Positions 54,817 through 63,404 are shown, numbered from the stretch's first letter. The stretch: DNA of 64,000 nucleotides from WHSW01 sp963777775 (GCA_963777775.1 CAVZRL010000008.1:1-64000); one strand, 5' to 3'. Notes: generated by a model from the sequence alone, not told the origin. Program-made: numbers and translations.

Positions 54817-57291
54817 GTGAGCATGATCTTTCCCTGGTCAAAGCCCGAGCCGAAGGCGCGCACCCGCCGCCCCGCCACCCGCAGCCGGGCCAAGCCCAGC
54901 CGTCGCCGGCGGCGCGATCCGCGCGCCGAGTTGCGCCGCTTCACCGACGGCCTCGACCAGCGCCACTACGACGTCATCGGGCTGGCGCTGGTCGCCGCCG
55001 GCACCTACCTCGCTTTCGTCCTCTACCTCGGCTGGGACGGAGGCCGGGTCGGCGCCTGGCTCGCGACCGGACTCGAGCACGCCGCCGGCAGGGTCGCCTA
55101 CTTCGTCCCGGTGGCGCTCGCCGGCTGGGGCGCGGCGCTGATCGCCCGCCCGCTGCTGCGCACCCGTGCGGCGCTCAACGCCGGCGGCATCCTGTTGCTC
55201 GCAGGGCTGCTGCTCGGCTTCGCCGCCGAGACCGCCGGCCTCGGTCCCGATCGGCCCCCGCGCGGAGAGTTCTTCGAGCCGCGGTTCATGGTCGAACACG
55301 GCGGCGCGGTCGGCGAGGCGCTGTACTGGGCGTCGACGACCCTCTTCCAGCGCCTCGGCGCCCACATCCTCGCGACCCTGATGCTGATCTCCGGGGCCCT
55401 GCTGCTGACCGGGACGACCGTCGCCGGGCTACTGGGCGCGACCGGGGCCGCGCTGCGGCGCGCCGGTACCGGGACCCGCGACGTCGCCCGCACCGTCCGC
55501 CGCGCCCGCGAGCCGGCCGAGGCGGGATGGGGTGACGCGCACGGGGACGAGATCGAGATCACCAGGGGCGAGCCGACCGAGCCGTTCGCGACCGAGCCGA
55601 TCACCTCCGAGCCCGACGACGAGGCGGAGACGGTCGCAGTCGATGAGCCCGACGAGGCCGACTGGCACGAAGTCGACGACGCCGCCGGCCCTGCCGACGA
55701 GCGACCCGAGGATCGCGGCGATTCCGGGCTCGGGACGACCCCTCTCGGCTCGACTCGCCAACCACACGGGATCACCGCCTCCGACGAGATCGACTACCGC
55801 CCGCCGCCGGCGAAGGCGCTCGAGCGCGGCAAGCCCGACCAGGGGCCCGACACCCGCGACCGGGAGGCGACGGCCAAGGCCCTGCTCGAGTCACTGCGGC
55901 ATTTCGGGGTCGACGCACGGCTGCTGGGCACGGTCAGCGGGCCGCACGTGAGCCGCTATGAGCTCGCGCTCGCGCCGGGGACGAAGGTCTCCAAGGTCGC
56001 CCAGCTGCGCGACGACCTCGCCTACGCGCTGGCCTCGACCGACATCCGGATCCTGGCCCCGATCCCGGGCAAGAAGGCGGTCGGAGTCGAGGTCCCGAAC
56101 CAGCGCCGCCGCCTGGTCCGGCTCGGCGACCTGACCGGAGAGCGCCCGAGGGGCGCCTCGCCGCTGCTCGCCTGGCTCGGCAAGGACGTCTCGGGCCAGT
56201 CCGTGCACGCGGACCTGGCGCTGATGCCGCACGTGCTGGTCGCCGGCACGACCGGCTCGGGGAAGTCGGGCTGCATCAACGCGATCCTGACCTCGATCCT
56301 GATGCACTCCTCGCCGAACGAAGTCCGGCTCGTGCTGGTGGATCCGAAGCGGGTCGAGCTCAACCACTACGAGCGCCTGCCGCACCTGTTGACGCCGGTG
56401 GTCACCAACCCGCGCCTGGCGGCAAACGTGCTCGCGAACCTGATCGGCGAGATGGAGAGCCGCTACGCGGTGATGAGCGAGGCGCGGGCGCGGAACCTGG
56501 TCGAGCTCAACCGCGCACGGCGCAAGGCGGGCGAGCCGCCGCTGCCGCACATCCTCTGCGTGATCGACGAGCTCGCCGACCTGATGATGGTCGCACCGGC
56601 CGAGGTCGAGGACTCGATCATCCGACTCGCCCAGAAGGCGCGGGCGATCGGCATCCACCTGGTGCTCGCCACCCAGCGGCCGTCGACCGACGTGATCACC
56701 GGCACGATCAAGGTCAACATCCCGTCGCGGATCGCGTTCGCGGTCGCCTCCCAGGTCGACTCGCGGGTGATCCTCGACCAGGGCGGCGCCGAGACCCTGC
56801 TCGGGCAGGGCGACATGCTGTTCCGCCCGGCCGGAACGTCGAAGTTGAACCGGATCCAGGGCGCGTTCGTGACCGAGGACGAGATCGCGCGGGTCTGCGG
56901 CCACTGGGCCAAGCAGGGCGAGCCCGAGTTCGACCAGGAGCTGCTCGAGGCCCACGAGCCCGAGCCGTCCGAGGGCGCCGAGGGCGAGCTCTCGCCCGAC
57001 GAGGACGACCTGCTCGCCGATGCGGCCCGGATCGTGGTCGAGTCCGAGACAGCGTCGGTGTCGATGATCCAGCGCCGCCTGCGGGTCGGCTACACGCGGG
57101 CCGGGCGGCTGATCGACATGCTCGAGCGGCGCGGGATCATCTCGGGCTACGAGGGCTCGAAGCCGCGCCAAGTGCTCGCCTCGCAGTCCGACCTGCCGCG
57201 TCTGCTCGAGGGCGTCGGCACCGAGATCATCGAGTCCTCGACCGAGTCCAAGCCCGAGACCGACACCGAGCTCGAGCCGATCGAGGGCTGA
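54817..57291 (+). CDS. ftsK: DNA translocase FtsK/SpoIIIE
   Basis: An 824-residue membrane-anchored translocase. A basic N terminus precedes several hydrophobic segments (about 50-215), then an acidic linker (about 240-340). The motor has an alpha domain (SGPHVSRYELALAPGTKVSKV), Walker A VAGTTGSGKSG near 475-484, and Walker B ILCVIDELADLMM. LATQRPSTDVITGTIKVNIPSRIAF follows. The C-terminal gamma winged helix (SVSMIQRRLRVGYTRAGRLIDMLERRGI) reads KOPS-like motifs. It moves chromosomes at the division septum. GTG 54817 or ATG 54823 could start it. Confidence 0.95.
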   Translation: MSMIFPWSKPEPKARTRRPATRSRAKPSRRRRRDPRAELRRFTDGLDQRHYDVIGLALVAAGTYLAFVLYLGWDGGRVGAWLATGLEHAAGRVAYFVPVALAGWGAALIARPLLRTRAALNAGGILLLAGLLLGFAAETAGLGPDRPPRGEFFEPRFMVEHGGAVGEALYWASTTLFQRLGAHILATLMLISGALLLTGTTVAGLLGATGAALRRAGTGTRDVARTVRRAREPAEAGWGDAHGDEIEITRGEPTEPFATEPITSEPDDEAETVAVDEPDEADWHEVDDAAGPADERPEDRGDSGLGTTPLGSTRQPHGITASDEIDYRPPPAKALERGKPDQGPDTRDREATAKALLESLRHFGVDARLLGTVSGPHVSRYELALAPGTKVSKVAQLRDDLAYALASTDIRILAPIPGKKAVGVEVPNQRRRLVRLGDLTGERPRGASPLLAWLGKDVSGQSVHADLALMPHVLVAGTTGSGKSGCINAILTSILMHSSPNEVRLVLVDPKRVELNHYERLPHLLTPVVTNPRLAANVLANLIGEMESRYAVMSEARARNLVELNRARRKAGEPPLPHILCVIDELADLMMVAPAEVEDSIIRLAQKARAIGIHLVLATQRPSTDVITGTIKVNIPSRIAFAVASQVDSRVILDQGGAETLLGQGDMLFRPAGTSKLNRIQGAFVTEDEIARVCGHWAKQGEPEFDQELLEAHEPEPSEGAEGELSPDEDDLLADAARIVVESETASVSMIQRRLRVGYTRAGRLIDMLERRGIISGYEGSKPRQVLASQSDLPRLLEGVGTEIIESSTESKPETDTELEPIEG

Positions 57292-57383
57292 TCCTCGCCC
57301 GATCCGCGCCGAGCCGTCACTTTCGACGGCATGGACGACGGAATCGTCCGCTCAGCGGGCGTCGGGGCGGCCGCGCGGTGGGC

Positions 57384-57389
57384 GACAAT
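57384..57389 (+). promoter_or_regulatory. Putative -10 box (GACAAT) for cinA
   Basis: GACAAT ends 6 bases before GTG 57396 and no ribosome site lies between; a leaderless start is likely. The 104-base spacer after ftsK holds no other feature. Confidence 0.35.
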
Positions 57390-57395
57390 GGCGCC

Positions 57396-58673
57396 GTGAG
57401 CGTCCGAGCGGGGATCCTGGTCACCGGCACCGAGGTGATCACGGCGCGGATCAGCGACCGCAACGGCCCCTGGATCTCCGAGCGCCTCGGTGAACTCGGG
57501 GTCGAGGTCGCCGACATCCTCGTGGTCGGCGACCGCGCCGACGACCTCGAGGCCGGGCTTGGCTTCCTCACCGAGCAGGGTTGCGACCTGATCGTGACCA
57601 GCGGCGGGCTCGGCCCGACCGCCGACGACCTGACCGCCGAGGTGGTTGCCCGCTTCGCCGGGGTCGAGCTGGTCCTCGACGAGGCGATGGAACGGCGGAT
57701 CGCAGAGATCGTCGCCGGCTATGCGCGACGGCTGCGCTTTGACCCCGAGGCGCTGCGGATCGCGAACCGAAAGCAGGCGATGGTGCCGGCCGGGGCGGAG
57801 GCGCTCGACCCTGCAGGGACGGCACCGGGCCTGGTGGTCAGGACCGAGCGGGGACCGGTCGTGATCGTGCTCCCGGGGCCGCCGCGGGAGCTGCACGCGA
57901 TGTGGCGCCGGGCGCTGGAGAGCGCCGGCGCCCGCTCGGTGCTCGAGCGCGCGGAGCGGTACGAGACCGCGACCGTGCGCATGTTCGGGATTCCCGAGTC
58001 CGAGCTCGCCCAGTCGCTGCGCGAGATCGGCGCCAGCGTCGACCTGACGCCGCTTGAGATCACGACCTGCCTGCGGCGGGGCGAGATCGAGGTCGAGATC
58101 CGCCACCGCGCCGGCGCCGAGCGCGAGCGCGAGCTGCTGATCGACGGGCTGGTCGAGCGCCACGAGCGGTTCGTGTTCAGCCGCGACGGATCAACGATCG
58201 ACGAGCAGCTCGCCGCGCTCTTGGGAGGACGGCGGCTCGGGCTCGCGGAGTCGTGCACCGGAGGGCTGCTCGCGGCACGGCTGACCGAGCGGCCGGGGGC
58301 CTCGGAGTACTTGGCCGGCGGGGTCGTCTCGTACTCGGATCGATCGAAGACGGAGCTGCTCGGGGTCCCCGCCGAGCTGATCACCCGCCACGGCGCCGTC
58401 TCGCCGCCGGTCGCGCGGGCGATGGCCGATGGGGCGCTGGCTCGATTCGAGGCCGATGTCGCCTGCGCGATCACCGGGATCGCCGGGCCCGACGGCGGCA
58501 GCGAGGCGAAGCCGGTCGGCTACGTCTGCTGGTCCGTCGTCGATGTGACCGGGGCGGAGCTGGGGCGCGACATCGTCGTCCCGGGTGACCGGGCCGAGAT
58601 CCGTGACCGCTCGACGACGGTCGCGATGCAGCTCCTGCGCCGGCTCCTGCGCGGCGAGGACCTGCCGCTCTGA
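57396..58673 (+). CDS. cinA: CinA-like protein (MoCF + nicotinamide-nucleotide amidase)
   Basis: A 425-residue two-domain protein. The N-terminal MoCF-like COG1058 domain has AGILVTGTEVITARISDRNGPWISERL and TSGGLGPTADDLTAEVVARF. The middle reads VIVLPGPPRELHAMWRRALE. The C-terminal PncC domain has LAESCTGGLLAARLTERPGASEYLAGGVVSYSDRSKTELLGV and ITGIAGPDGGSEAKPVGYVCWSV. It is an NMN deamidase/ADP-ribose pyrophosphatase family, often next to recA; recA is not seen here. GTG 57396 was chosen over GTG 57378 from family length and the -10 box. Confidence 0.93.
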   Translation: MSVRAGILVTGTEVITARISDRNGPWISERLGELGVEVADILVVGDRADDLEAGLGFLTEQGCDLIVTSGGLGPTADDLTAEVVARFAGVELVLDEAMERRIAEIVAGYARRLRFDPEALRIANRKQAMVPAGAEALDPAGTAPGLVVRTERGPVVIVLPGPPRELHAMWRRALESAGARSVLERAERYETATVRMFGIPESELAQSLREIGASVDLTPLEITTCLRRGEIEVEIRHRAGAERERELLIDGLVERHERFVFSRDGSTIDEQLAALLGGRRLGLAESCTGGLLAARLTERPGASEYLAGGVVSYSDRSKTELLGVPAELITRHGAVSPPVARAMADGALARFEADVACAITGIAGPDGGSEAKPVGYVCWSVVDVTGAELGRDIVVPGDRAEIRDRSTTVAMQLLRRLLRGEDLPL

Positions 58674-58676
58674 GCG

Positions 58677-59072
58677 CTACCCGGACAGCCCGGCGGCTTC
58701 GAGGGCTTCGGGCCAGGTGGGGCAAACGCGCCACCAGATGCACTTCCCGCGACGCCACCGGCTCGCATGCCAGACCGTATCCTCGAACGGGAGCTCGCTG
58801 CCCGCTCCGTGGCCGTGAGCACGAAAGGCCGCGAACACGAAGTCTTCGCGGTCACGCACCTCGTCAACTTCGATCTTGTAGTCGGGGAAGGCGCTAAACC
58901 AGCTCTCCCACCACCGACGCATCCCGTCGTGGCCGTGCAAGCCGCCCTCCATCGCGACTATTCGCGAAACCGCCTCGACCTGATCGTCCATCAGCGCCAG
59001 AAGGCCGTCAAGGTCGCGGCGGTTGACGGCGTCGTAGCTCCGACGCGCCAGTTCCACGTTCTCCTGCGACAT
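58677..59072 (-). CDS. SnoaL/NTF2-like protein
   Basis: A 131-residue cone-fold protein: SQENVELARRSYDAVNRRDLDGLLALMDDQVEAVSRIVAMEGGLHGHDGMRRWWESWFSAFPDYKIEVDEVRDREDFVFA is a typical SnoaL-like half-barrel. ATG 59072 is preferred because MSQENVELARR is the usual N terminus; the open frame extends to 59099. Function unknown. It faces cinA convergently with only 3 bases between the stops and marks the start of a tail of small accessory genes. Confidence 0.82.
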   Translation of the reverse strand: MSQENVELARRSYDAVNRRDLDGLLALMDDQVEAVSRIVAMEGGLHGHDGMRRWWESWFSAFPDYKIEVDEVRDREDFVFAAFRAHGHGAGSELPFEDTVWHASRWRRGKCIWWRVCPTWPEALEAAGLSG

Positions 59073-59231
59073 CGCCTGCGCAGTATCTCGCTCTGGCATA
59101 CAAGCTGCCGGACGTGCCGGAGGCGCGCGCTCGGAGGTTTGCTTCTGGGTGCTGATCCGGTTAAGTTCAGTCGGTGCCGGCGTGGCGCAGAAGGTGGCCG
59201 CGTCGTGCCCCTACGACACAAAGGAGCGGCG

Positions 59232-59444
59232 ATGAGCTACACGGCAACCAGGCGGCTCCAAATCGTGACGATGGACGGGAAGAACGCCGCCGAGGCGATC
59301 CATGAGGACGACGGCACAGGCTGGTCCGTCTGCGGGTATCGGCGCAAGGTCGGCCTCGCCAAGTACAAGGGTCAGAAGACGAAGTGGACGTCCCTCGGAC
59401 GCGGCCCCGTGACCTGCCAGCTGTGCAGAAGACGGCATACCTAA
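59232..59444 (+). CDS. 70-residue CxxC mini-protein
   Basis: A strong AAGGAG lies 6 bases before ATG 59232. The product reads MSYTATRRLQIVTMDGKNAA at the start, then GWSVCGYRRKVGLAKYKGQK and ends GPVTCQLCRRRHT. The single Cys plus CxxC could bind one zinc or act in redox. It is basic, without signal peptide. I do not recognise a family. It is followed by about 170 bases with no gene, which include a degenerate copy of the intergenic repeat core (59454-59469). Confidence 0.6.
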   Translation: MSYTATRRLQIVTMDGKNAAEAIHEDDGTGWSVCGYRRKVGLAKYKGQKTKWTSLGRGPVTCQLCRRRHT

Positions 59445-59453
59445 CCTCGCCTA

Positions 59454-59469
59454 CGCGACGCTAAGCCAT
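59454..59469. repeat. Degenerate copy of intergenic repeat core
   Basis: CGCGACGCTAAGCCAT matches the core GACGCRRCGCTAAGGCATA found at 61814, 62392, 62804 and 63570 with a small deletion and one mismatch. It lies just downstream of the mini-protein stop. Confidence 0.4.
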
Positions 59470-59615
59470 CGACGAACGGGATTGTGCCCGAGCAGCACCC
59501 GCGCGCGTGAAACGAATCGGAAGCGCCGGAGACTGGAACAACGACCGTCGGTAAGGCGCTGCCCGCAGTCGTCCGTCTAGACGGGCCACCAAGTCGCAAG
59601 GAGACGTGAGTCCGA

Positions 59616-60023
59616 ATGAACACCAAACAACAGGAGTCCGACGGCGCGACGAGGGTGGCCTACATCCTCGGCGTCCCACTCGCAGATCAGGTCGTACGCC
59701 AGTGGCCGCAGATGAACGAGATCGTGCGGACCAGCAAGCTTGTTGCCGACGTCGAGGGCAATTTCCCCGAACTCACGTTGGCGGTCGGCCGCCGCCTGCA
59801 ACTCGACAATTCGATCGTGGTCGAGTGGACCTGCAACTACGGTGACGGCCGGCTGTACCGCAACGTGACGATCGGCGAATTGGAGAACGGTGAAGCGGTA
59901 CGGGTCACTGACTACTGGGGGGAACCGACCACGACCCCGGAGTGGCGCCAGCCGCTGACCGAGCGGCTCGACATGCCTGGCGATGGCATCTGGCCGGACG
60001 ACGAGCACCTCGGGCATCACTAG
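59616..60023 (+). CDS. NTF2/SnoaL-like protein
   Basis: A 135-residue protein. The C-terminal two thirds (AVGRRLQLDNSIVVEWTCNYGDGRLYRNVTIGELENGEAVRVTDYWGEP, then WRQPLTERL) are a recognisable nuclear-transport-factor-2-like sheet, and the N-terminal helices are weaker. AAGGAG lies about 14 bases before ATG 59616. Not related closely to the SnoaL-like gene at 58.7 kb. Function unknown; cytoplasmic. Confidence 0.78.
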   Translation: MNTKQQESDGATRVAYILGVPLADQVVRQWPQMNEIVRTSKLVADVEGNFPELTLAVGRRLQLDNSIVVEWTCNYGDGRLYRNVTIGELENGEAVRVTDYWGEPTTTPEWRQPLTERLDMPGDGIWPDDEHLGHH

Positions 60024-60052
60024 GGGCCGGTTCGTTGTGGCCGGTTAGAAAG

Positions 60053-60076
60053 GTTGCGCTTTCCATGCAAAGCGCA
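60053..60076. repeat. Palindromic repeat, copy 1 (GCGCTTT-CCATGC-AAAGCGC)
   Basis: GTTGCGCTTT / AAAGCGC arms around CCATGC form a stem-loop 25 bases beyond the stop of the minus-strand reductase gene. The same palindrome recurs at 61740 and 63495. Confidence 0.75.
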
Positions 60077-60100
60077 CGTACACGGCGGTGTCAGTCCGAC

Positions 60101-60655
60101 TCATCGCGGGGCGCGCCCGTAGCGCTCGTAGATCACCCGTGAGCCGAACGTCCTGGTCTCGATCAGGTCCAGCGGGACGTCTTCGGTGACCGGCGGCAGG
60201 AACGGCGTGCCGCCACCGACGACGACCGGGTTGCGGAGGATGCGCAGCTCGTCGACGAGACCGAGCTCGACAGCCACCGCAGCCAGGCCGGCGCCGCCGA
60301 TCCCGACATCCTTGTCGGTCGCGTCGAGCGCCGCAGCGGCCTCCTCGGCCACAGACGCCTCGGCGAGCCGCGCGTTGCCTTGGACGCTGTCGAGCGTGCG
60401 GCTGAAGACGATCTTCGGGATCGCGCACCAGGCGTCGGCGAACGCGGCGTCGAGCTCGTTCTCGCGCATCGACGGATCCGTCTCCCACACCAGCATCGTC
60501 TCGAAAAGCCTGCGGCCGCACAGAAAGCCGCCGAGCTCGCGTACCTGCGCGATGTGGAAACGAAACTGCTCCTCGTTAGGTTCGGTCCACCCGAACCCGC
60601 CCTCGCGGTCGGCGATAAAGCCGTCCACCGAGACGCCCATCGAGTAGATCAGCAT
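60101..60655 (-). CDS. Dihydrofolate-reductase-like protein (RibD C-terminal family)
   Basis: A 184-residue reductase: MLIYSMGVSVDGFIADREGGFGWTEPNEEQFRFHIAQVRELGGFLCGRRLFETMLVWE, then PKIVFSRTLDSV, GIGGAGLAAVAVELGLVDELRILRNPVVVGGGTPFLPP. This is the RibD_C fold that binds NADPH and a pterin- or pyrimidine-like substrate; these stand-alone proteins have no settled role. A 24-codon ORF with its own strong ribosome site ends just inside its start, so it may be translationally coupled. Confidence 0.87.
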   Translation of the reverse strand: MLIYSMGVSVDGFIADREGGFGWTEPNEEQFRFHIAQVRELGGFLCGRRLFETMLVWETDPSMRENELDAAFADAWCAIPKIVFSRTLDSVQGNARLAEASVAEEAAAALDATDKDVGIGGAGLAAVAVELGLVDELRILRNPVVVGGGTPFLPPVTEDVPLDLIETRTFGSRVIYERYGRAPR

Positions 60656-60723
60656 GGCTTCAAGCTCATCGCACCGGAGCGACGGACGATGATCGTGATG
60701 ACGTTCACCATTGAGCTTGACAT
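60649..60723 (-). CDS. Possible 24-residue upstream ORF
   Basis: On the minus strand GAAGGAGAGCCCG precedes ATG 60723 with near-ideal spacing. The 24-codon frame begins MSSSMVNVITIIVRRS and stops at 60649, overlapping the start of the reductase gene by 7 bases. It could be a leader peptide used for coupling, or a remnant of a longer N terminus. No similarity is recognised. Confidence 0.3.
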   Translation of the reverse strand: MSSSMVNVITIIVRRSGAMSLKPC

Positions 60724-60837
60724 CGGGCTCTCCTTCCTTCTGCAGTCTGCGCCGCCACTAGCTAATGACCGATCGACGAGCGACCGTCTGAAACGTTTGG
60801 CGTGCGAGATGTGGCGGGCGGCGTCGTCGGCCATGGC

Positions 60838-61575
60838 TCAGCGGTTGTGGTTGACGACCTCGACGTTGTGCCGGTCGGGGTCCAGGACGAACGCGCCGTA
60901 GTAGCCCGGGTGGTAGACGGCGCGCTCGCCGGGACCGCCGTGGTCCTCGTAGCCCGCGGCGAGCGCGGCGGCGTGAAACGCCCGCACGGTCGCGTCGTCC
61001 TGCGCCGGGAACGCGAGGTGCACGTGCTCCGTGAGCGGCCGCTCGTCGTCGATCAGCGAGAAGCTGAAGTTCTCGCCGACCACCTGGACCTGGTCCGGCT
61101 CGTCCACGCCGATCCACAGCCCGGCGTGCGGGGCGATCGTCGTGTAGAAGCGCTTGGACGCGGCGGGGTCGCGGACGCGGATCCAGAGGTGGTCGATGCA
61201 GCCGTCGGGCACGGGGTCCTCGCGCTCGGCGTGCACCGCCTCCGCGCTGTTGCCGTCCGGGTCGAGCAGGAAGCCGCCGTAGTAGTCCGGGCCGTAGACC
61301 CTGCGCGGACCGGGCGCGCCGTCGTCGCGGTAACCCGCGTCGATCCCCGCCTGCCAGAAGGCGTCCACGGCCTCTCGGGACGGCGCTCGGAAGCCGACGT
61401 GCAGGCCGCGGGTCACGGGGTGCTCGCGGTCCGTCGGCCCGATGTCCCAGTCGGCCCACTCGACGAGCTCGGCGTCGGCGTGACTCGGCTCGGCGCCCAG
61501 CACGGAGAGGACGGTGCGATAGAAGCGCTCGGACGCGGCGAGGTCCGCGACGGCGATTCCGACGTGGTCAAACAC
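60838..61575 (-). CDS. Two-domain VOC (glyoxalase-like) protein
   Basis: A 245-residue protein with two vicinal-oxygen-chelate modules. Residues 1-120 (FDHVGIAVADLAASERFYRTVLSVLG ... YYGGFLLDPDGNSAEAVHAE) and about 125-245 (IDHLWIRVRDPAASKRFYTTIAPHAG ... YYGAFVLDPDRHNVEVVNHN) repeat the same pattern, with His near the start and Glu near the end of each module as potential metal ligands. The family includes glyoxalases, dioxygenases and antibiotic-binding proteins; the substrate is unknown. No ribosome site is obvious. Confidence 0.85.
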   Translation of the reverse strand: MFDHVGIAVADLAASERFYRTVLSVLGAEPSHADAELVEWADWDIGPTDREHPVTRGLHVGFRAPSREAVDAFWQAGIDAGYRDDGAPGPRRVYGPDYYGGFLLDPDGNSAEAVHAEREDPVPDGCIDHLWIRVRDPAASKRFYTTIAPHAGLWIGVDEPDQVQVVGENFSFSLIDDERPLTEHVHLAFPAQDDATVRAFHAAALAAGYEDHGGPGERAVYHPGYYGAFVLDPDRHNVEVVNHNR

Positions 61576-61735
61576 CCCGCCGAGGCTACCGCTGCGGGCA
61601 TGCTCGAATCGAGCGGCCGCAGGTACGCGTCCGGCGCCAGGTCGAGCCGCAGCACGGCCGCGTCAGGCGCCTTCGGGGCGGAAGCGGATCGTGCTGCATC
61701 CGCCGGCCAGCGCTAGCGAGCCGCGCGACCAACGA

Positions 61736-61885
61736 CTGCTGCTTTCCATGCAAAGCGCAACTTCTCCGCCGTGGCAACAGCGATCGGCGCTGGGACTAAT
61801 GCGTCCTACCCGCGACGCGGCGCTAAGGCATATACCGAGAACGGCTCAGGCTCGGGCCAGTGACGAGCAGCCGGGCTGCCCTCAG
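61736..61885. repeat. About 150-bp intergenic repeat, copy 2
   Basis: It aligns along its length with 63493-63645. Both contain the palindrome (here GCTTT-CCATGC-AAAGC), GCGCAACTTC, GTGGCAAC, GCGCTGGGACT, the core GACGCGGCGCTAAGGCATA (61814-61832), and end in a GAGCA...GCCCTCA block. It fills most of the 323-base gap between the VOC gene and the secreted-protein gene. The rest of that gap (61576-61735) shows nothing recognisable. Confidence 0.75.
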
Positions 61886-62289
61886 CCGACGCTGATCGTT
61901 AGAACGCTTCGGTGAGCTTGAACTTCTCCGACTTGTCGCCCCGGCACTTGCGGGTCTCCTTGGCGACGCTCGTAGTACTTGCCCACCGGCAGGTGATCGA
62001 CCTCGACTCGCCAGAGATACTGGGCGACACTCGGGTTTTTGAAGGTGCGCTCGGCCCCGAGCCGCTTGTCCTTGCCGGGCTGGACGCGGTAGGCCGTCAC
62101 CTTGCGGTCCTTCATACAGGACACCTTCGACGAGCTCACCTCCCCGCCGATCTCCTTGATGTCCCCCCCGTGCGACGTTCCGAGACCCTGGACCGTGACC
62201 GTGGTCTGGGTCTTCGCCGCGAATGCGGGAGCGGCAACCAGGCCCGCCAGCACGACTATCGCGAGCATGATCTTCAGTGGGGTTCGCAT
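61882..62289 (-). CDS. Small secreted protein, probable C-terminal frameshift
   Basis: MRTPLKIMLAIVVLAGLVAA plus PAFA|AK is a clear signal peptide. The mature part (TTVTVQGLGTSHGGDIKEIGGEVSSSKVSCMKDRKVTAYRVQPGKDKRLGAERTF...WRVEVDHLPVGKYYER) looks like a small beta-rich extracellular domain with one Cys. As written the frame runs to 61882. One base change near 61970 gives VAKETRKCRGDKSEKFKLTEAF and a stop at 61899, supplying a second Cys that could pair with the first. The family is a common actinobacterial hypothetical. Confidence 0.65.
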   Translation of the reverse strand: MRTPLKIMLAIVVLAGLVAAPAFAAKTQTTVTVQGLGTSHGGDIKEIGGEVSSSKVSCMKDRKVTAYRVQPGKDKRLGAERTFKNPSVAQYLWRVEVDHLPVGKYYERRQGDPQVPGRQVGEVQAHRSVLTISVG

Positions 62290-62387
62290 TGGGCTGCTCC
62301 TTGATCGAAGTCTCCGCGCGAACCTAACACACGATTCTCAGGCCGCCTTCCTAGGCAGGGACCTAGGTGCTGGAGGCCGCTTACTAC

Positions 62388-62440
62388 CCAGGACGCGGCG
62401 CTAAGGCATACAGCCGCGCAAGCTGATGTGATCCACGAAC
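62388..62440. repeat. Intergenic repeat, copy 3
   Basis: CCCAGGACGCGGCGCTAAGG continues into CATACAGCCGCGC, and is matched at 62799-62850 (CCCAGGACGCGACGCTAAGG then CATACAACCGCGC), including a following GATxxACxxAC segment. The core lies at 62392-62410. Confidence 0.7.
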
Positions 62441-62798
62441 GGTGCTACGGAAACGACACGCTTACGGGGCGACGCCTAGCAGTTGGGGGGAACGAAGGGT
62501 TGAGCCGGAACCGTTGCGTTCAGCAGAAACACGCTGCCTTAGATGAAGCTATCCCGGCCCCTTGTCTCTACCTCCCGGCGCGCGTCTGCGGCGCTCCGCG
62601 CGCCTCGCTGGGAGACAGCCCGGTCGACGTAAGCACGGTCCTTGGCGCGCCGCCGCTCACGTCGGCGGTCTCGCCATTCACGAAGCCTTGAGGCCACGGA
62701 TGCCTCCTCTGGTCGGACTCTGCGACTTGGACCGACACTACTCCTTGTGACCCAAGATCAACCCTGGGCTAGGGCATGCCAGGGGGTTGCGCTCCTCG

Positions 62799-62881
62799 CC
62801 CAGGACGCGACGCTAAGGCATACAACCGCGCCAGCTCAGGTGATACACGGACTGAAGCTGTTCGCTTTTTCGTCCAAAGCG
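62799..62881. repeat. Intergenic repeat, copy 4, with stem-loop
   Basis: The core GACGCGACGCTAAGGCATA (62804-62822) is followed at 62863-62881 by CGCTTT-TTCGTCC-AAAGCG, a variant of the palindrome seen in the other copies. Confidence 0.65.
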
Positions 62882-62948
62882 TCCCTTTCGCTCTCACGCG
62901 GAAGCGGAAGTCAAGACCACGGTTCAGGCCTGTGTGACACCGCTGCGC

Positions 62949-63404
62949 TCAGCGACCAGGAAGCGCTTTGGTTGCAAGTGCGTCCGCTTCGGCATTCCAT
63001 TTTCGCGGAATCCACGAAATCCTGATGTTGGGAAACTCCTGGAGCAGGGAGCACGCTTCCGCGTGCAGGGGTCTGATGTGCTCCTTGCCAACCTTCGCGC
63101 GGCCGTTTACCTGGTCGACCACGAGCTCCGAGTCAAGGAACACCCGGATACGTTGGATTCCGCGACTGCGGGCGAGCTTGAGTCCTTCGATGAGAGCCCG
63201 ATATTCCGCAACGGTGTTGATGGCGGGTCCGATCGGTTTGGAGATCTCAGCAATTAGGTGACCATCGGGGTCCCTGAGGACGACTCCGATCGCACCTTCA
63301 GCTGGATTGTCGGTGGTCCCGGTGCCGGAACCGTCTGCCTTCAGTAGATAGTTGCGCTTCGACGGCTCCGGATGGTCGCCTTCGTGCGTTTCGGGCACCG
63401 GCAT
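62949..63404 (-). CDS. RNase HI-family protein
   Basis: A 151-residue RNase H fold. Carboxylates sit in the usual places: LLKADGSGTG (Asp24), NTVAEYRALIEGLKLA (Glu), IRVFLDSELVVDQVNG (Asp) and WNAEADALATKAL (Asp). It belongs to the short, archaeal/plant-like RNase HI group and lacks the basic handle of E. coli RnhA. It would cut RNA in RNA-DNA hybrids. It stands alone between two repeat copies, with no cobalamin-phosphatase (CobC) fusion as in mycobacteria. Confidence 0.87.
   Translation of the reverse strand: MPVPETHEGDHPEPSKRNYLLKADGSGTGTTDNPAEGAIGVVLRDPDGHLIAEISKPIGPAINTVAEYRALIEGLKLARSRGIQRIRVFLDSELVVDQVNGRAKVGKEHIRPLHAEACSLLQEFPNIRISWIPRKWNAEADALATKALPGR

Larger units (their letters stand above)
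62290..62948. other. Gene-free stretch with repeat copies
   Basis: 659 bases without a convincing gene. Short open frames here lack ribosome sites, family signals and the GC3 bias of real genes. The stretch contains two copies of a roughly 50-bp repeat (62388-62440 and 62799-62850) and a CGCTTT/AAAGCG stem-loop (62863-62881). Confidence 0.55.

Noticed and set aside
62428..62960. Short open frames in the gene-free stretch
   Set aside because: No ribosome sites, no recognisable domains, and codon composition unlike neighbouring genes.
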